From positions 186,001 through 250,000 of the forward strand of contig JAKZHN010000031.1 of NCBI GenBank assembly GCA_037179335.1: a stretch of DNA of 64,000 bases, in the 5' to 3' direction. This stretch comes from Cyclaneusma minus (taxonomy: Eukaryota > Ascomycota > Leotiomycetes > Marthamycetales > Marthamycetaceae). Below the pieces are notes generated by a model. It was not told where the DNA came from. It searched no databases and was given only the letters and a program-made list of their open reading frames with translations. How positions within the stretch are numbered: position 1 is the stretch's first letter; the number at the start of each line of letters is the position of its first letter. The translations under genes were made by a program, and so were the position numbers. This document shows positions 45,424 to 56,892 of the stretch, piece by piece.

Positions 45424-46219
45424 GGTGGCGGTATGTCAGGCGTGCTAGCGAGGAGGTGATCGCAGGGTGTAGCTCGAATTGGGGATCGGTATCCGGACTT
45501 GAGTGGATATTGTGTTTATTGATGGTAGCAAAGCGGTCGCCACGGCGCCACGACACGGTTCGGTTACAGAGTGAGATGCGCCGAGCGGGGGATGTCGAGG
45601 CTTAACGACAGGTCGGCGTGGGATGAGATGGTGAAGTAGTGAGGAGGCTCGACAACGGCCTTGATAGAGAGAGCTGCCTGAGCAGGGATCAACGACGTCT
45701 TGGCATTTTCTGCAGCCTTGCCCTCGAGAAGGCTGCACTTTCCACATCCATCCAGAAGTGGAATTTACTAGTGCCATTCTATTAAAACCCAGGGAATATT
45801 TGAGAATTAAACTGGTCCTATTCTCCTCTTTTGTTTTCCTCATATTTGTTCTCCCTTCACATTTTTTCACTTCTTCCCAACCCCTCCATTCCAAGGGAAG
45901 CGCATTTCAACATGATGTTAAAGTTGGTGCGCCCAGCCTTAGCCTTCCAACCTGGGACAGATCTGGTTCGATGCATTAAACTTCCAGAAATACAAGTCAT
46001 TAACAATTTGGTTGTGAAATAAATCTATTTCTTTTCAATATGTTTCTAATAAAACACGAGTTGAAAGATCCTTGATTATCGGAAATATTGTGTTAATGAT
46101 GTTGACTTTTCAATATTCCGAGAGGTGAACTCTGGAGTCTTATCTCATCACCAATTCACATCCCCCGAGTTCTCCAAAATACCAAACAAACCTCGAAAAC
46201 AACCCAATCATCCCTCAGC
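45424..46219. other. Divergent promoter region of NOT3 and DTD1
   Basis: 796 bp between the two start codons. The middle (about 45.77-46.1 kb) is AT-rich. No gene or named element is seen. Confidence 0.5.
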
Positions 46220-46964
46220 ATGAAAGGTGGGCAGACCATTCCTCCACTTTCTGTTTGGGCTAAGAAGAGATCCGCTGATATTACATAGCCATTCTCCAGC
46301 GAGTCCTGAGTGCCTCTGTCACGGTTGACAAGCAGCTCATCTCGTCCATCGGCAAGGGAGTACTGGTCTTCGCTGCCGTAGCCCCCGGAGATACAGAAAA
46401 AGAGGCAGACTCGCTGGCAGCCAAGGTTTTGAAGATGAAACTATGGGACGATGAGGCTGGTGGCAGGGTAAGTAGCACGAGTTTCCCGACTTTGAAGTAC
46501 CCACGCACGTGCGGATACATGTTTACTGAAAGATATTTTTCAGTGGAAGCAAAGTATTCAAGATATCGAGGGCGAAGTTCTCTGTGGTATATCCAATTCT
46601 CCAACACTCTTTGCTTGGTATATACTTGTGAAAAAGCTCATATATTCCCATATGTCAGTCTCGCAGTTTACTCTCCTAGCATCGACGAAGAAGGGATCGA
46701 AGCCGGATTTCCACGGAGCTATGGGGGGTGATCAAGCGAAAGAATTGTATCAGTACTTTTTCAAAAAGGTGCAAGAAGGATACAAGGCCGATAAAGTCAA
46801 GGATGGAGTTTTCCAGGCTATGATGGAAGTTGCTTTGGTGAACGATGGCCCTGTAAGTTACAACTTACCCACCTCTTTCTTGTACATGTAGGAGGTAAGA
46901 GCAGAGAACTGATATTGGGAAGGTGACTTTGGAGCTGTCGACTGGACCGAAGGAAACCAAATAA
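46220..46964 (+). CDS. DTD1: D-aminoacyl-tRNA deacylase
   Basis: 154-aa enzyme that removes D-amino acids (and glycine from mischarged tRNA) and so proofreads chirality in translation. Five exons: 46220-46226 (only ATGAAAG), 46289-46467, 46544-46586, 46659-46852, 46923-46964; introns 62, 76, 72 and 70 bp. Joined motifs: MKAILQRVLSASVTVDKQLI, GVLVFAAVAPGDTEKEAD, MKLWDDEAGGRWKQSIQDIE, the VSQFTLLAS signature, KPDFHGAMGGDQAKELYQYF and NDGPVTLELST with the Gly-Pro motif that rejects L-amino acids. The first donor (GTGGGC) is weak, but the 7-bp exon is needed to reach a start codon in frame. Length matches the family. The protein is cytosolic. Confidence 0.94.
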
Positions 46965-47280
46965 ACATTCATGAAGGAAACTAGGCTCGAGTCGCCGATT
47001 CGGCCAAAGAAGCGCTATACAGCTGAGATTTAGATCTTCAAGAAGCACCAGGGGCGCAGTTGCCAACTTGCGAGTTCTTCCCACGAGTATTGCCCTAGAG
47101 TGTCTGGGCAAGAAGCACATTAGATTCGACTCCGGGGTCCGGACAGAGACGAAAGAATTCCTCGATGTCAACAGACCACGTTGGCATCTGCAGTGTCTCT
47201 TCCTTTTACCAGGCTACCAAGCCTCGAAAAACAAACTTATGTATGCCCCCTTACCTCTCATTTTTTACTGTGAAAACTGC

Positions 47281-47307
47281 GCAAAAAAATTAGCCAGAAA
47301 AAACAAA
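47281..47307 (-). terminator. RNA polymerase III terminator of the 5S gene
   Basis: Immediately after the 5S 3' end the coding strand reads TTTGTTTTTTC and, a few bases later, a run of seven T. Confidence 0.85.
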
Positions 47308-47426
47308 ACATACAACAGCAGGTATTCGCTGGTGGTCACCCACCCAACTACTAATCTGCCGATCTGAGGCTTATGTATGCAAGAGCGGACGGGTTTGCCA
47401 GTTCTCCTCAGTCTATGGTCGTATGT
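47308..47426 (-). rRNA. 5S ribosomal RNA
   Basis: 119-nt gene on the minus strand. It begins ACATACGACCATAGACTGAG, contains CCCGTCCGCTCT, ATAAGCCTCAGATCGGCAGA and TTAGTAGTTGGGTGGGTGAC, and ends CCACCAGCGAATACCTGCTG-TTGTATGT, so that the 5' ACATAC and 3' GTATGT ends pair as helix I. Length and conserved blocks match fungal 5S rRNA. It lies alone between protein genes, as usual in filamentous ascomycetes where 5S genes are dispersed. The T-run that follows is a Pol III terminator. Several bases in the left half differ from common fungal consensus, so a diverged copy is possible. Confidence 0.92.
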
Positions 47427-48091
47427 GTTGGTTCAGTTCCGGTTTGTGGTTATGGAGAAATTCCCAAAACCCTGCTTCGACGATGATGTCTGAGAAGCAC
47501 CCAAGAACACCAAAAGACAACTTTGCGGCTCTGATATTCCAAAAATAGGTCAGCAAGCTTCCAGACAGTTCTCGATATTCTGAGTTATCAAACCGGACCA
47601 GCTTGGTCAACACAACTGCTTTTAGTTTTCTCTCGATGTTTGTCCATGCTCCGAGCAATCCTCTCAAACATAGTAACCTCAAAACTTTGAATTCGTACAA
47701 GCCGCCTCTGGAGAATATAAACACATGTTCACCACTGCTTGCTGTATGTTGACGCTGATTCCCTTCGTGCTTCTGTCTAAAACGGACCCCACCGCCAAGA
47801 CGACCCCTCTACCCCACGTTGTACCTATCCCTGTCACACGCCAATAATTCTAGAAGCTTCAGAGTCACAGAGCTCATTAACAAAACCAACATTCCAACCC
47901 GGCGGCTACAGCCTCACCTCGTCCTCCGTCTTAAAAGTCCAAACTTCTTGCCCACCTTGAAACTTTCCAAGCGAAACTCACTCCAGTTTCTCTTAACCAA
48001 AACCTCGACAACTCCAACCTCCATCCTCGACAACCTCCAACCAACCTCCAACCTCCAACTCCAACCCCAAACCCCCAGACCCATCTCCAAC

Positions 48092-49369
48092 ATGGCAGAC
48101 ACAAACGGCACCCCCTCTGCCCCCGCCTCGCGCAGCCGCGTCTTCTTCGACGTCTCGCACGGCCAGAAGCCCCTCGGCCGCATCATCTTCGAGCTCTTCA
48201 ACGACGTAGTCCCCAAAACCGCCGAGAACTTCCGCTGCCTCTGCACCGGCGAGAAGGGCCTTGGCAAAGCCGGCGTGCCCCTGCACTACAAAGGCTCGAC
48301 CTTCCACCGCGTGATCAAAGACTTTATGATCCAGGGCGGCGACTTTACGGCCGGCAATGGCACCGGCGGCGAGAGCATCTACGGCGCAAAGTTTGAGGAT
48401 GAGAACTTTGAGCTGAAGCATGAGAGGCCGTTCTTGCTGAGCATGGCGAATGCTGGACCTGGTATGTGTGTTGAATTTCCTAGGTGTGAGATGAGGTGGC
48501 GCGTGTTGCTGCTGCCCGCGGGACGATCTGCGAGAGGATTCTGCGGGACGAGGAGAAACCGTGGATTTGTATGCGGGAATGCTAACCAACTTTGCAAAAC
48601 CACAGGCACCAACGGCAGCCAATTCTTCATAACCACGGTCCCCACCCCCCACCTCGACAACAAGCACGTCGTCTTCGGCGAAGTCCTCTCCGGCAAATCA
48701 GTCGTCCGCACCATCGAATCCGTCCCCACCTCCGGCGACAAGCCCAACATCCCCGTAACCATCACCGCCTGCGGCGCCCTCTCGGAAGCCGAAGCCGCCG
48801 CCGCCCTGCAGAAGAAAGCCGATTCCACCGGCGACCCGTACGAAGACTTCCCCGACGACGAGCGCAAAGCCGATTCGCCCTTCACCCCCGCCGGCCTTCT
48901 CAAAATCGCACAGGAAGTCAAGGACTTTGGAAACAAGGCCTTCAAAGCCGGTGAGTTGCATCTGGCGATCGACAAGTATGCAAAGGGCTTGCGCTATCTG
49001 GACGAAATCGAGGATGCAGAACTTTCGGAAGACATCAAGACAGAGGTCAAGAAGGTGCGCTTTACGCTGAACAACAACAGCGCCCTAGTCGCCGTGAAGC
49101 TGAAGCAATTCAGCGACGCCGAAGCCTCCGCCTCCAAAGCCCTCGGTGTTTCCGGAACCGCAGACGCCGATCGCGCAAAGGCGCTGTACCGACGCGCACT
49201 CGCACAAGTCGGCTTGAAGGACGAGGATGCCGCAATCAAGGATTTGGAGGAAGCGCTGAAGCTGGCACCGGGCGATGCGGCCGTGACCAAGGAGCTGGCG
49301 GCCGTGAAGAAGACGCAGGCGGAGAAGATCAAGAAGGAGAAGGCTGCTTACAGCAAGTTCTTCTCCTGA
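48092..49369 (+). CDS. CPR6: Cyclophilin-40 type peptidyl-prolyl isomerase with TPR domain
   Basis: 377-aa Hsp90 co-chaperone. Exons 48092-48461 and 48606-49369. The start is MADTNGTPSAP in a good context; an upstream in-frame ATG-less extension is ignored. Cyclophilin domain (about 15-185): RVFFDVSHGQKPLGRIIFEL, TAENFRCLCTGEKG, GSTFHRVIKDFMIQGGDFT, PFLLSMANAGPGTNGSQFFI, then TTVPTPHLDNKHVVFGEV. Catalytic Arg/Phe/Gln/His positions are present. A linker with GDPYEDFPDDERKADSPFTP leads to three TPR repeats (AQEVKDFGNKAFKAGELHLA; NNNSALVAVKLKQFSDAEA; AKALYRRALAQVGLKDEDAA) that form the clamp for the Hsp90 EEVD tail. The 144-bp intron is a multiple of three and lacks stops, so unspliced mRNA would insert 48 residues inside the isomerase domain. 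Confidence 0.95.
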   Translation: MADTNGTPSAPASRSRVFFDVSHGQKPLGRIIFELFNDVVPKTAENFRCLCTGEKGLGKAGVPLHYKGSTFHRVIKDFMIQGGDFTAGNGTGGESIYGAKFEDENFELKHERPFLLSMANAGPGMCVEFPRCEMRWRVLLLPAGRSARGFCGTRRNRGFVCGNANQLCKTTGTNGSQFFITTVPTPHLDNKHVVFGEVLSGKSVVRTIESVPTSGDKPNIPVTITACGALSEAEAAAALQKKADSTGDPYEDFPDDERKADSPFTPAGLLKIAQEVKDFGNKAFKAGELHLAIDKYAKGLRYLDEIEDAELSEDIKTEVKKVRFTLNNNSALVAVKLKQFSDAEASASKALGVSGTADADRAKALYRRALAQVGLKDEDAAIKDLEEALKLAPGDAAVTKELAAVKKTQAEKIKKEKAAYSKFFS

Positions 49370-50099
49370 GAACTTGAGAAAACGAGCGAGGAGGAAAATA
49401 GGGATTTTGGCGCTGATACCTAGGAGAGCTCGACTTGACTAATGAATGGATGATGAACTTAAACAGGCGGAGCGGTTGCGTTAGTTGAGGCATCCATGAG
49501 TGTGGTTCTTGCAATTTCCAAGCGTTCGCGTTGCATTTGCAAAAGGCATAATTCCCATCTCCAGCTTTCTCAGCGGGTTCCACTTGAATCAAAAGTCAGC
49601 ACACATTTGCAAGCAAGCAAGCGGGAAAACGTTTTCAACGAAAGGCATGCATCATGAACTAGGTCTAGAGAAAAAGCGATTTTATTCATTTTTTGCAAGC
49701 AGCAGCACTGTGGTATAGTAGTCTAGCAGAAACAAAAAAAAGGACGCGAAAGCCCCGCATCAAAACAAGTCCTAGTCTACACAACATATCGCTTTCTCGA
49801 CGCTTCGCAAAAACACAGGGAGTCAGAGGCAACTGAGGCAACTGAGGCAACTTCCAAAAAAAAAAAAAAAAAAAAACGCCGCGCTAATCTCGCCGTATTT
49901 TGGGGCGAGACAGACAAAACCCATCGCTTCTCATGCCCATTTGCCATCCCACCAGCCAGCCCATCAGCCGCACCACCCCGCATAGTACCCATCCCAAACA
50001 AAAACGCGAGTAAACCAATGCACTACCCCAAATATGCGAACCCCGGCAAGCTGTCAGCAGGAAAAAGACAATGCCTCACAGTGCTCAGAGTGATTTGTT
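49370..50099. other. Intergenic region between CPR6 and the RasGAP gene (tail to tail)
   Basis: Contains both 3' UTRs, a 9-bp repeat gaggcaact x3 (49826-49852) and a run of 21 A at 49856-49876. No gene. Confidence 0.6.
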
Positions 50100-53000
50100 T
50101 CAAATCATCCCACCCTGCCACTCCATCCCCTCCTTCCCCCCCTTCCTCCTCAGCCCCGCCAAAAAGCTCTTATGCTGCTTCCCATTCCTCCCTCCCCCCG
50201 CACTCGGCGGAGCACTCGGCGGACTCTGGCTTAATCCCATATTAACCAGCGAACCGCCCGGACTCATCAACTCTTTGCTACTCCCAAACGTAGCTTCCCA
50301 GATCCCAGGTCTTTCCTTGCGTTCCAACGGATCGACTTCGCTACCAGCTGCCGAGCCTGGGCCCGTGCGAATGCCGTTGTGCGATGCTAAGCTGCCTTCG
50401 AAGGGATTGTAGGAAGAGCCGATGCTTTCCAGCCCTGCGGAGCCCGGGTCGTGTATAAGGGTTTTGTCGAAACGGTCAACTACATCGTCTAGGGTAACGC
50501 CATAGGGCTCGGCTGTGGAGCGGAAACCTTCTTCGGCGCGGTCGAAACACTCGTCAGTGCGGGCTTGGAGATTTACGCATTCGTTGTGGAATTCTAAGAG
50601 GTCGCCGTCGAAGGCCTCGCTAGCTAGGTATTGTGTTGTAGATTCGAGCCAGAGCTTTACTAAAGCGGCGAAATTGCGCGCATGGTCGATGAGATAGGGT
50701 AGGGAGGGGAAGCCTTCTCGAGATGTGGGGGGGAGGCGGGCGAGAATTTTGATGGGTGTCATGTAGGAGGCGGGGACGGCGATATTGTTGCGCTCGGCGG
50801 GGATAGACGTGACTTCGTCGATGAAATCGCGGAGCCCTTGTCTGTGGGTTCCGAGGAAGCGGTTCATGGGCACCATCCACTCTTCCTTCTGGCCAAACGT
50901 CGACAGATTGGCCAAGACCTGTAAAGTTTTCGCAATCAGGGTCAAGGTACGCTGTGCTTTTGGTTGAGGGTGGTCGCGCAAGAGTCCAAAGAGCTTGGGA
51001 TTGAGTATTGCCGGACAGAAGAAGCGTAAGAATAGGAATCCAGAAACGCTAGTATATGAGACTGTCCGCAGGAAATCGCCATAGCGATCGTCGGCACATG
51101 CTCTGATATACTTCAGAATATGTCTTATTTCGGCCGGACATTTATGTGCCGAGCGCTGGATATTCTCCCACACTTCTGTGGCGAAAACTGTTAGTTGAGA
51201 CCAGTTTTTCGTTAGATCCTCATCTGGACGTAGACGTGACGGATCAACCTCGCAATCCGGATTGAGATTGTTGATTTCGTTGATCTTCTCCAAAAGTACT
51301 TCTTCCATGTACTCTCTCCCAAGGCGTTTCATGTGACAGTCTAGAGCTTGTGTCAACAGCGAGTTGCCTCTGAACAGGAGGTTCGCTTGCCCGGTGAGAG
51401 ATCTTCCCATGTCGCGGACTGACTGCTCCCTGTCACCGGCAGTCTCGAAGGAATCATTTGATCCAAGCCGCCTGGCGAACCGTATGCGGCCCGTAGGTCT
51501 ATCTTTGGTTAGACCATCTATCTCGTCTTCCACCATGGCGTTTATCCATTCTGTTGCCTTCCCCGATACTTGAAAAATATTCATGAGAATCTCCGACAGA
51601 CGCCGTAATTTTGCGGGTATCACATGCGCTATTCGGTCTGTCAATCCGGTGCTGAACTTATGAAGTAGTTCCGAGATAGGCTGGTAGTCCTTAGCCATCA
51701 ATATTGCTATCTCGTCGTGGCGGACCTTCAGGAACATCTCGCCGATTCTCTCTTCGTGCTCGTCTAGGATTGGCCACCATTTCTCTACATCAACAGCCTT
51801 CTCAAGCCGGTCGAGGCGGATCTCCACGTTCCCGACAACCGTCTCGGTGACAGCCTCGGATGGATTTTGAACACTTGTAGTTGACTTAAGCCCCGAATTT
51901 GACACCGTTGAAGGCTGCTCTACCCTCTTGAGAGACACCTGGAGTTCCGGTAAAGTTGCAGGCATATCCATGAATTCGTAATCTTCTCGCCAGAATGGGG
52001 CGCAAGTTGCCGTCTTCGTCATAGTTCTAGCTCGGACCTCGCCATCAAGAGTTACTTCGGCAACATAGTCTCCAATTGACGGATCTTGGGCGTTCTTCTC
52101 TTGTTGTCTCAGCTGGGTGATCGAAGCGTTCCTTGATTTCGACATTCTGATCTTCGCCTCAACAACACGGAGAACCAAAGACTTTTCTATTCTGAACATA
52201 TCGGATGTGGGCGTAGTGTACACATCTGGTATGCTAGAGACATCCGAATGATCGCCATCCTGAATGGTTGTCGGAGGGCCATATATTTCCGGAATGGCAA
52301 AGGCACGAAGTAAAACGAACCAGACTTCAAATAGCACGCGTGACTCGAGCGCAATGTATACGGGTCTGATAATAGACAGCGCAGTGGAGGTCGACGTATA
52401 TTGTGGAAAGATGCCAATGCAGTATGGCTCTTCGAGAACGGAGCGATCGAGTTGCTGAACCGCACACCTGGATAGCTGAGATAGTTGGATGACTGACAAC
52501 AATTTTACGTCATCTTCAGTCATCAGCCTGAACTCGCCATTGTCTTTTAAAGTACAAGAAACCCGCCGCCACATGCGACTTGATGGACGGGGGGATCTCG
52601 TGGAAGGTCTGTTCAAACTAACGTGGGGAGACGATGGAGCACCCTTGTCCCATAGTAAAAGCTTGCCAGCTTTGATGATGATGCTTCCATCTTCACCATT
52701 GTTGGCTACCGAGCCCCTCCGAGAGTACTCGGCTGCTTTTCGTTCCCCCTCATATCCTACTCTAGGCTGGCTCGATGGTTCTCCGTGGGGTCGAATTTGC
52801 TGCCAGCCGAGGAGAGCAGCTAACCAGTCATCGTACTCCTCTGGCGGATCAGACAGAAGCCGCAGCTCTGAGCCGAGACAGGCGTGAAATATCTCCAGAC
52901 TTTTGGCTTGTTTTTCGGTACTAAAGCTCGGCTTCACGCGGCAGCCCCGCAAGTCCGGAAGCAGCGCAACGTGAAAGGGACCCCGATCATCATCTTCGAA

Positions 53001-54224
53001 CATGAGGCTTCCTTTACTCACGTCAATATAAGCAACGCCGGACTTCCAGGGACCCCGCGAGCCTATCTGGTAGTCTACAAGACCTCTCATATAACCGCAG
53101 CGCATTTTGATCAGTTGTAATATTTTCTTCGCATCGGAAGTAGCGACTGGGGTTGGCAGCGAGTCTACAGAAGGCGGGGGCGTCTGGTTCGTGGACGGAG
53201 AAGAAGGTCGAGAGCTCCTTTTTATGAGGCGTCTCGCTACTTTCCTCTCCTTGATCGAATTCGACTTTTGTAGTGTCTTCCGCCCAGTTGCGCCCGACGA
53301 CATGCCATTCCCATCAAACGTATCGGACTGGGCTCTCACTGGAAGCTCTTCCCTGGTGGGTGGCAGATCCATGTCGCGATAATGTGTGACTGATGCAGAA
53401 TGGACGGAGCCAATGCGGTGCCGGCTTTTTGATACGCCGGAAGGAGCTCGCGGTCGTCCTAACTCGTCGAGAGTACGTGTCCGCGGCCTTGAAGGCTTGA
53501 CAGAGGAGTCGGTAGGCATATCGTCGGGGTGGAAGGGGTCGTTGAATAGCACAAATCCCTGCCGCTTGTCCCTCGCTCTCTCGCCGACGGGCGTGGTCCT
53601 GGGCGTCGTCTGTACGGAGGAGCTGGAACCATCGAACTGGGCGCCAAAGTCGGTCAAATCCGTATGGAGATCATCGCCCTCGTCGGTGAGCTCAGGGGTG
53701 ACAGTGCGAATGGTCGGGCGCGGTCTCGAGGGGTTCGATGGATCCAGGCGGGTCAGGGTGTCGTTGGCATTGCGAGTCCATTCTTGAAGCGCACCATCTT
53801 TGCCAAATGCGCCATTGTGATGGCGACCATCCATTCCTGGTGGAACAACGGGCAACACAGCGCTCGGCTGTACTTTCGAGGGACCGATCGGTACTCGACG
53901 GCCAATTAACAGGTCTTGAGGCTTATTTGAGCCGCAGCAATGCGAGTGTACGGGCTCGGGCTCAGCTCTCAGGTCAGAAATCAGCGTCCGTCGTCCCGCG
54001 CATTTGCCTGTCGTAATGTGAGAGGCGCCGGTCAGGTACGGAGTGTGTAGCGTGCGCTCTCTTGAGCAGTGGCCGCAATGCGGTTGACTTGGGTGGTCAA
54101 AGGTTTCCAGGCAGCGTTAAGCTTTGGAGGCTCACAGCGATTCAGGCTGTGTGCCGACGAACGGTTCGGCCGGTGCGTCTGATGAGTTGCCCAAATGCAG
54201 TGCGTGTATTCGCGTTCTCGTCAT
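50100..54224 (-). CDS. BUD2: RasGAP domain protein, BUD2/CLA2-like
   Basis: 1358-aa GTPase-activating protein. Exons 54224-54136 and 54087-50100; a 48-bp intron (donor GTGAGC, acceptor CCAAG) joins GTQPESL to QPHCGHCSRERT. I chose ATG 54224 because the frame stays coding-like far upstream of the first internal ATG (53834). The N-terminus has paired cysteines (CGHC, GKC, HCC). A PH-like region is at about 355-475 (CGYMRGLVDYQIGSRGPWKS, then EEYDDWLAALLGWQQ), a C2-like region at about 665-775 (KSLVLRVVEAKIRMS, then APFWREDYEFMDMP), and the RasGAP domain at about 925-1090 with the arginine-finger loop LLFRGNSLLTQALD and the FLFLRFFCPAILNPKLFGLL signature. C2 plus RasGAP order is that of Bud2, the GAP for Rap-like Rsr1 in polarity. 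The tail is Ser/Pro/Gly-rich. Confidence 0.85.
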
Positions 54225-56892
54225 GATAACATTCCATCAACACGCCTTGTTCGCGGCGGCAGGGACGTAGGCTGGCAGGCGGCTATGTCTGCTATGCGAC
54301 TTGACGCCGGCTCGGAGACAGCGTCGATTGCGGGCCTTGTCGTGGTCTGTAGGCGGGGGCAAGTCGTCCCCTGCGAATTAATTCTCCGTGAGACACGCTG
54401 GAGCTGAGGGTGGCTTGATGGGCAGAAGAAAAGAGACTTTGTTGATCTCCTCGCAGCACAAGTATGGAGAAGGCGTGGAGCTACTACTCTATTGTGGACC
54501 TGGCACGGCACACAGGGCGATCATCGGTTTCTGCGCCTTCACCGTTGCGCTTTTGACACGAGACTGCGAGGGTCCGGTGTTGAGATGGCGGAAGCGGCAG
54601 GTCGAGCGAAACTAGAAAGTAGAATTGAAGCAGCTTGTATTATTCACCAGCTTGTATTATTCACCAGCTAACTACTCTGCGACTAGGTTTGGGAGCAGCA
54701 AGAAGAAGCATTGAAAAGTGGTACTATAGAGGCCCGACGACCGGCACAAGGCACGCTTACAAATAATGCAGCTATTTCCATCTCGCACTACATGTACCAG
54801 CTTGGATCTTGCCATTGTTGATGCCGGCAACCACGAACGACTCGCAACAACGACAAGCCAATTCATCATTCAAGCTTCGAATCTGCACAGCGGCTGTGCC
54901 ACCACCTCCACTGCTGAAATCCCTGGCCGTTTCAACTGATCAGTGGATCTCCGGAAATGCTGGCCGTTTTGTGTCTAGAGGGTCTTCGGGATGACGATGT
55001 TGCTCTGCGATGTGTGCGGCCGCAGTACATATGCGTGTGTATATGGAATTCCCCGCCGTTGTCGGCCATGCTTTGCGACAAGCAGGTGCAGGTTTGTACG
55101 ACAGCCGGCTCGAGGATGGTGTGCTGTCTCTTGCGAAGATAGCTGGAGCTTGGAAGAGCTTGCACCATCCACAGCTCAGCTCGGCTCTGTAGCCCGCTGC
55201 TCAACCGGGACCTGGCCCGTCTTGGCCCATCGTGTCAGATCCAGATGGAGGGATGCCAAATTGCCCGAGCAGAAACCCAATTCCGACTTCCTCAGACGCC
55301 AATGCCTCTACGACTCGGGCTACGACGCGGACATCTCCCCGCTCGCCATCGTCGTCTGCTGTCTGCTTCAGCATTGCAGATGTTTAGACTCAAAACACCG
55401 CCCGTTTACTCTGATCACCCGATTCTCTCACTTTGGCCTCCTCCCCAGACCATGGGACCGCCCAATAGACGGCTATATGTACCCTGACGCCTTGCGATAA
55501 CTCCGATCATGCAAGTCGACCATTTCTTCCGGCCCCCTCTGCATAGGCACATACATATTCCGTACAGGCTTCCCATACTTCAACTCATCTCACTCTCCAC
55601 TACCACATTCTCCATCCACATCCACCCTCCCATTCGCACCTGCAGCTGACCACAGCGTCAGAACTTTACCCAGACCCGGCCACCACCCATTCCCTTCCCC
55701 ATAAAGCATGGAGTAAGCAGCTTAGCAGCAAGCTTCGGAACCTGCTTCGACCCGTTTCAAGACACATGTGGTCCTGGAAGCAGCCTCATTTAGAAAACCA
55801 GAGAGAGCATTGTTCCTGTTCCTTCCCGCACCTCGGCCCAGCTTGGGGGCAACATTGTTCCTGGAAGCTCGGAAGACTCGTCGTCACACACACGAAACCC
55901 TGGGAAGCGCGGGGGCCCAGTGTCGTCACTTCTCAGATCGATGTTGTCTTTATTGGCCCGGGAGCAGGTAAGAAGCCCGTGGAAAGGATACCAGGGGACG
56001 ATGAAACATCGGTAGGTAAGCGAATGGCACCACGTGCGAGATCATCCCCCACGTTTCAGAGTTACATTGACGTGAAAGAAAGTCGATGTACAGCCTGGGG
56101 TCGACGGGTGGCAAGTGACACCGTTGGGAATGACTGGTTGGTCTACTCGTTCTCAATCATTTGGATTATTTCTGGTTATATGCGTTATTCCCAAAAGCTT
56201 GGAACATTCCCAATCTCTTTGAAGATTCCCATTGGCTTTGGATATTTCCCATTGACTTTGGACGCTCACAAGGTTGTTGGCTATGGTGAGCTAAATCCCG
56301 ACTGGAGCTTTGAAATTCGGGACAAGCTAAGTCAAATCGGGATACTGTCTTGATCAAAAAGCGTGTGGGGATGTGGATTCATTTCATTTGGACTAATCCC
56401 AATCACTTGGGAAATCCCCAATCGCTTGGAACCTTTCCAATTACTTGAAATTTTCCTGAATACTTGGAATATGTTCAATTACTTGGAATATCCATAATTA
56501 CCTGGAATTCTTAGGGATAAGGGAGTAGGGGGCAGTATCCCGATTGGCTGTATCTTGTCTTAGGATTTCAAAACTGCGGCTAGGATTTAGCTCGCCCCAT
56601 TGGCTATGCAATGCTTTGGTTAGTTCCAATAACTTGGTTGTTTCTACCTAAATAATGGGGACTACAAGCCATACCAAGAATTCTTCATCCCACGATATTA
56701 TACCTGTTGTGAGTTTGGTGCTATATTTAGCCAGCCACACCTTCTCTTATCCCTCACACTCCGTGATTGCAGCAAGCCATCCGGACATCAGGTTATCATG
56801 ACGTGAAACGCAGGAAAGAACGCCGGCTAGTCAACTCCGCCCCCAACCACCTGTCAGTAAAGCCTCCACCTCCCGCCACGTCTACCCCGTCT
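54225..56892. other. Intergenic region with a degenerate minisatellite
   Basis: No gene is supported in 2.7 kb. The frame at 55766-56353 runs through the repeat block at 56.18-56.52 kb and is not credible. The left part is the promoter of the RasGAP gene. Confidence 0.5.
56185..56520. repeat. Degenerate minisatellite, unit about 20-22 bp
   Basis: A word like caattacttggaatattcc recurs with changes: tattcccaaaagcttggaac, attcccaatctctttgaaga, ttcccattggctttggatat, then after a 60-bp gap cccaatcacttgggaaatcc, ccaatcgcttggaacctttc, caattacttgaaattttcct, gaatacttggaatatgttca, attacttggaatatccataa. Similar words (attacttggatttctctcga) appear in the 27.1-27.6 kb tract. Confidence 0.75.

Larger units (their letters stand above)
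46965..48091. other. Intergenic region holding the 5S rRNA gene and CPR6 promoter
   Basis: Contains the 5S gene at 47308-47426. The 47.75-48.09 kb part is strongly pyrimidine-rich on the plus strand, typical of a fungal promoter and leader. No protein gene is supported. Confidence 0.55.

Noticed and set aside
53834..53858. RasGAP start at 53858 or 53834
   Set aside because: 53858 is a GTG codon, and coding-like sequence continues in frame upstream to 54087, then through a 48-bp intron to ATG 54224.
55766..56353. 195-codon plus-strand frame
   Set aside because: Its second half is the minisatellite and the first half has no coding character I recognise.
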